From NCBI GenBank assembly GCA_004557905.1, contig SFFH01000001.1, positions 138,310 through 202,309 on the forward strand: a stretch of 64,000 bases of DNA, read 5' to 3'. Positions 61,197-64,000 of this stretch are shown here, in pieces; the first letter of the stretch is position 1, and each line of letters begins with the position of its first letter. Position numbers and translations under genes: made by a program. A model generated the notes under the pieces. That model was not told where the DNA came from, searched no databases, and saw only the letters and a list, made by a program, of their open reading frames with translations. This stretch comes from Clostridiales bacterium. GTDB lineage: Bacteria > Bacillota > Clostridia > Christensenellales > Aristaeellaceae.

Positions 61197-62141
61197 ATGT
61201 CCAAGTATATTGTTTCGGCTTCTCCGCATCTGCGCGATCATGTCTCGACCAGGAGCATCATGCAGGACGTCTGCATCGCGATGCTTCCGGCCTGCATCGC
61301 GGGCGTGCTGTTCTTCGGTTACCGCGCCGCGGTGATCCTCGCATTGTCCGTGCTGACTGCGGTTCTGAGCGAGAAGTTCTATTGCAAGGCTGCTCACATC
61401 AAGGATACCACCGGCGACTTCAGCGCCGTGGTCACCGGCATGCTGCTGGCGATGAACCTGCCGTCCACCGTGCCGTACTGGATGCCGGTCATCGGCAGCA
61501 TCATCGCGATTCTGCTGTGCAAGATGATCTTCGGCGGCATCGGCCAGAACTTCATCAACCCGGCGCTGGCCGCCCGCGCGATCCTCGCGCTGTCCTGGGC
61601 GAGCCTGATGAACACCTTCGCCGCTCCGGCATTCGGCAATCTGGCGGGCGTGGATGCCATCGCCTCTGCGACGCCGGTCTCCGGCGCGGCCCGCGGCGGC
61701 TTTACGCTGGCACAGCTGGCGCTGGGCAACATCCCCGGCACCATCGGCGAGACCTGCAAGATCGCCCTGCTGGTGGGCGCCGCGTACCTGCTTGTCCGCA
61801 AGGTGATCTCCTGGCACATCCCGGCGGCCTTTATCGGCTCCTTCGCGCTGTGCTATCTGATTGCCACCGGCGTTGACGTGAATGCGACGCTGTATCAGGT
61901 GCTCTCTGGCGGCCTGATCCTGGGCGCGTTCTTCATGGCGACCGATTATTCGTCCTCTCCGGCGACGAGCAAGGGCAAGATCATCTTCGGTCTGGGCTGC
62001 GGTCTGCTGCTGTTCTGGTTCCGCTTTGGCAAGAAGACTCCGGCAGAGTGGTGCTCCTTCGCCATCCTGCTGATGAACGTCGTGTCTCCGCTGATCGAGC
62101 GTGTGACCGGCTCCAAGAGCTTTGGGGAGGTTAAGAAGTAA
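61197..62141 (+). CDS. rnfD: Electron transport complex subunit RnfD
   Basis: A 314-residue membrane subunit with about nine hydrophobic segments. VSASPHLRDHVSTRSIMQDVCIAMLP is the family N-terminus. The covalent FMN site is expected at the Thr of DAIASATPVSGA. FGGIGQNFINPALAARAIL, VLSGGLILGAFFMATDYSSSPATSKGK and GLLLFWFRFGKKTPAEW (compare the Arg-Phe/Gly block of RnfD) are further signatures. AACGGAGG precedes ATG. The stop overlaps rnfG (TAATG). Confidence 0.96.
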   Translation: MSKYIVSASPHLRDHVSTRSIMQDVCIAMLPACIAGVLFFGYRAAVILALSVLTAVLSEKFYCKAAHIKDTTGDFSAVVTGMLLAMNLPSTVPYWMPVIGSIIAILLCKMIFGGIGQNFINPALAARAILALSWASLMNTFAAPAFGNLAGVDAIASATPVSGAARGGFTLAQLALGNIPGTIGETCKIALLVGAAYLLVRKVISWHIPAAFIGSFALCYLIATGVDVNATLYQVLSGGLILGAFFMATDYSSSPATSKGKIIFGLGCGLLLFWFRFGKKTPAEWCSFAILLMNVVSPLIERVTGSKSFGEVKK

Positions 62142-64000
62142 TGGGTGATATTGTTAAGCTCGCGCTTCGTCTCTTCGTTTTCGCGCTCGTGGCTGCCGTG
62201 GCGCTGGCGCTGACCAACGAAGTGACCAAGGGCCCGATCGAGGCCCAGAAGCTTGCTGCCAAGATGGACGCGCTCAACACCGTGCTCCCGGGCTGCGAGT
62301 ATACGCAGATTGAATACGAAGGTCTGGCCGAGGGCAGCGTCCTTGACGAGATCTTCGAGGGCAAGGATGCTTCCGGTGCGACCGTCGGCTACGCGCTGAC
62401 CGCTGCGCCGCAGGGCTACGGCGGACCGATTCCGATCACCGTGGGCATCAGCACCGAAGGCTACATCACGCAGACCTATGTCGGTGCGCTTCAGGAGACC
62501 GCCGGTCTGGGCTCCCGAGTGGGCGAGGATGAGTTCAAAAGCCAGTTTATCGCAATCGCTGCGGATCCGGATACGCTGCGGGATGATGTTGACACCATCG
62601 GCGGCGCGACCGTTTCCTCCGGCGCTTTTGTGAATGCTGTTTCCGAAATCCTTACCTATTCCAAGAATACCCTCGGTATCGCCCCGAACGCGGGCGACAA
62701 GGACGCGATCCTTGCCGCTGCTGCCGCGGCTGCGGGCAATGCGGAGCCGGTTGTGACCACCAACACCTACGACGTCACCGGCTTTGCCCCGATGAAGGTC
62801 GAGATTGCCGTCGACGACGCGGGCAAGATCGTGTCGGTCAAGGTGCTCGAGCACAACGAGACGCCGGGCTTCGGCGCTGACCTGATCGCGGATACCGCGG
62901 TGTTCGATGCGCTGGTGGGCCAGGATATCGCTGGTGCCGCCATCGACGTGAAGGCGGGTGTGACCCTGACCAGCAAAGCCATCAACAGCGCGCTGAAGGC
63001 TGCCGGCCCGCAGGTTCCGGCCGACCCGTATACCGTCAAGGGCTTTGACAAGTTTACCATGGAGATCGCTGTCTCCGATGGTAAGATTGCTTCCATCTCC
63101 GTTCCGGCTCACAATGAGACCCCGGGTCTGGGCGCCGACATCCTGACCGAGGAAGCGCTTGCTTCTCTGGTTGGCCAGGATCTGGCGACGGCGAAGGTCG
63201 ACGTGAAGTCTGGCGTGACGCTGACCTCGAAGGCCATCAACGATGCGCTCAGGCAGGCGGCTGCGGCCAATGGCATTGCGGTTGAGGCGGAGGAATCCGT
63301 AGCTGAGACCGAACCGACTGAGTCTGTTCCGGCCGAAGCGGCTGGCAATGTGTACGAGGTGACGGGCTTCCAGCCGATGAAGGTTGCGATCGACGTGGAC
63401 GACGCGGGCAAGATCGTGTCTGTCAACGTGCTTGAGCACAACGAGACGCCGGGCTTCGGCGCTGACCTGATCGGCGCGGGCTTTGACGCGCTGGTTGGCC
63501 AGGACATCGCGACGGCGCAGATCGACGTGAAGTCCGGCGTGACGCTCACCTCCGGCGCGATCAACGACGCGCTGAAGGCTGCCGCCGCCGCTGCTCCGGC
63601 TGCCGAGGCTGCTCCGGCTGAGGAATCTGCTGAGGAGACTGCCGCCGCGGTGTACGAGGTGACGGGCTTCCAGCCGATGAAGGTCGCCATTGACGTGGAC
63701 GACGCGGGCAAGATCGTGTCCGTGCAGGTGCTTGAGCACAACGAGACGCCGGGCTTTGGCGCTGACCTGATCGGTGCGGGCTTTGACGCGCTGGTTGGCC
63801 AGGACATTGCGACGGCGCAGATCGACGTGAAGTCCGGCGTGACGCTGACCTCCGGCGCGATCAACGACGCGCTGAAGGCTGCCGCCGCTGCGGCTCCGGC
63901 TGCCGAGGCTGCTCCGGCTGAGGAAGCTGCTGAGGAGACTGCCGCCGCGGTGTACGAGGTGACGGGCTTCCAGCCGATGAAGGTCGCCATCGATGTGGAC
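62141..64000 (+). CDS. rnfG: Electron transport complex subunit RnfG with extra FMN-binding-like repeats, 3'-truncated
   Basis: 620 residues are visible; the gene runs off the window. Residues 1-190 are a normal RnfG: a TM anchor (LRLFVFALVAAVALALTNE) and an FMN-binding domain with the flavinylation motif GGATVSSGA, Thr157 being the expected FMN attachment site. Ordinary RnfG stops here. Here at least five more units follow, starting at residues about 210, 297, 405, 505 and 605, the last cut off. Each complete unit reads roughly Y-V-x-GF...HNETPG[FL]GAD...LVGQD...[AS]GVTLTS[KG]AIN. The GVTLTS Thr aligns with the flavinylation Thr, so each may carry FMN (inference). From the third unit on the repeats are near-identical and joined by Ala/Glu/Pro-rich linkers. 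GGGGAGG precedes the ATG. Confidence 0.9.
   Translation, partial: MGDIVKLALRLFVFALVAAVALALTNEVTKGPIEAQKLAAKMDALNTVLPGCEYTQIEYEGLAEGSVLDEIFEGKDASGATVGYALTAAPQGYGGPIPITVGISTEGYITQTYVGALQETAGLGSRVGEDEFKSQFIAIAADPDTLRDDVDTIGGATVSSGAFVNAVSEILTYSKNTLGIAPNAGDKDAILAAAAAAAGNAEPVVTTNTYDVTGFAPMKVEIAVDDAGKIVSVKVLEHNETPGFGADLIADTAVFDALVGQDIAGAAIDVKAGVTLTSKAINSALKAAGPQVPADPYTVKGFDKFTMEIAVSDGKIASISVPAHNETPGLGADILTEEALASLVGQDLATAKVDVKSGVTLTSKAINDALRQAAAANGIAVEAEESVAETEPTESVPAEAAGNVYEVTGFQPMKVAIDVDDAGKIVSVNVLEHNETPGFGADLIGAGFDALVGQDIATAQIDVKSGVTLTSGAINDALKAAAAAAPAAEAAPAEESAEETAAAVYEVTGFQPMKVAIDVDDAGKIVSVQVLEHNETPGFGADLIGAGFDALVGQDIATAQIDVKSGVTLTSGAINDALKAAAAAAPAAEAAPAEEAAEETAAAVYEVTGFQPMKVAIDVD
63349..64000 (+). 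repeat. 300-bp near-identical in-frame tandem repeats within rnfG
   Basis: Units begin at about 63349, 63649 and 63949 with an exact 300-bp period (100 codons). Comparing 63361-63420 with 63661-63720 shows only a few silent changes (for example GTTGCGATC versus GTCGCCATT). The third unit is cut by the window edge. Two older, more diverged units lie at about 62768 and 63029. The near-identity suggests recent expansion by recombination. Confidence 0.9.

Noticed and set aside
61946..63990. Minus-strand open frames opposite rnfG with repeated sequence
   Set aside because: Their repetitiveness is only the mirror of the in-frame rnfG repeats; the plus strand has the ribosome-binding site, the anchor and the flavinylation motifs.
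63349..64000. Tandem repeats as a possible CRISPR or satellite
   Set aside because: Period is 300 bp, a multiple of three, uninterrupted open frame, and the units encode an FMN-binding-like domain; no short repeat-spacer structure.

Overview
The window is a 64-kb, gene-dense, high-GC chromosomal segment from what looks like an anaerobic, endospore-forming member of the Clostridia (Firmicutes), probably a gut-type lineage. Evidence seen in the sequence: strong Shine-Dalgarno sites with many GTG/TTG starts; consensus sigma-A promoters; sporulation genes (spoIIP, spoIVA with a sigma-E-like promoter, a PdaB-type deacetylase); an oxygen-sensitive class III ribonucleotide reductase with NrdR boxes; and the start of an Rnf ion-pumping complex. 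The species assignment is inference. I saw no tRNA, rRNA, CRISPR array, insertion sequence or prophage.

Layout. 1-8.4 kb: the 3' end of a PQQ-type beta-propeller protein, glycerol kinase, an exported membrane-anchored protein fused into an operon with an ABC-2 ATPase and permease, and a branched-chain aminotransferase. 8.5-12.5 kb: an unknown protein, an RluA-type pseudouridine synthase, a HAD phosphatase and a DUF362/ferredoxin protein. 12.7-16.5 kb (minus strand): msrC, dut, nrdG and nrdD under tandem NrdR boxes. 16.7-18.1 kb: a phosphoribosyltransferase and a triple-LysM protein. 18.2-23.5 kb (minus strand): plsY, der and a DUF512 radical-SAM protein; then spoIIP and a DUF1614 membrane protein. 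23.6-28.0 kb: a topoisomerase IV-like pair (parE, parC). 28.1-30.2 kb: a compact PqqD / small Cys- and Trp-containing protein / radical-SAM-SPASM cassette that looks like an unrecognised RiPP pathway. 30.4-36.8 kb: PdaB-type deacetylase, two-OB-fold SSB, YerC-type regulator, pcrA and ligA. 36.9-45.5 kb: yicC, remA, gmk, rpoZ, coaBC; then a small exported protein, secD, secF and recJ. 45.5-54.5 kb: rel, dtd, a metallo-beta-lactamase-fold hydrolase, hemZ, an unknown protein, a cyclophilin, zapA and a U32 peptidase. 54.5-59.6 kb: mutS2, an HtrA protease and spoIVA. 59.8-64.0 kb: rnfC, rnfD and an rnfG that runs off the window.

Most genes are housekeeping and sit in tight operons with stop/start overlaps. 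Two loci stand out. The first is the RiPP-like cassette: its short GC-rich leader-like segment is joined to a conspicuously AT-rich C-terminal region, and an internal terminator lies before the maturase gene. The second is the RnfG homologue: after its normal flavinylated domain it carries at least five additional FMN-binding-like repeats, the last three in 300-bp near-identical tandem units, each complete one keeping a candidate flavinylation threonine. A pair of intergenic three-way-junction repeats with different stem sequences on the same framework is a third feature worth following.
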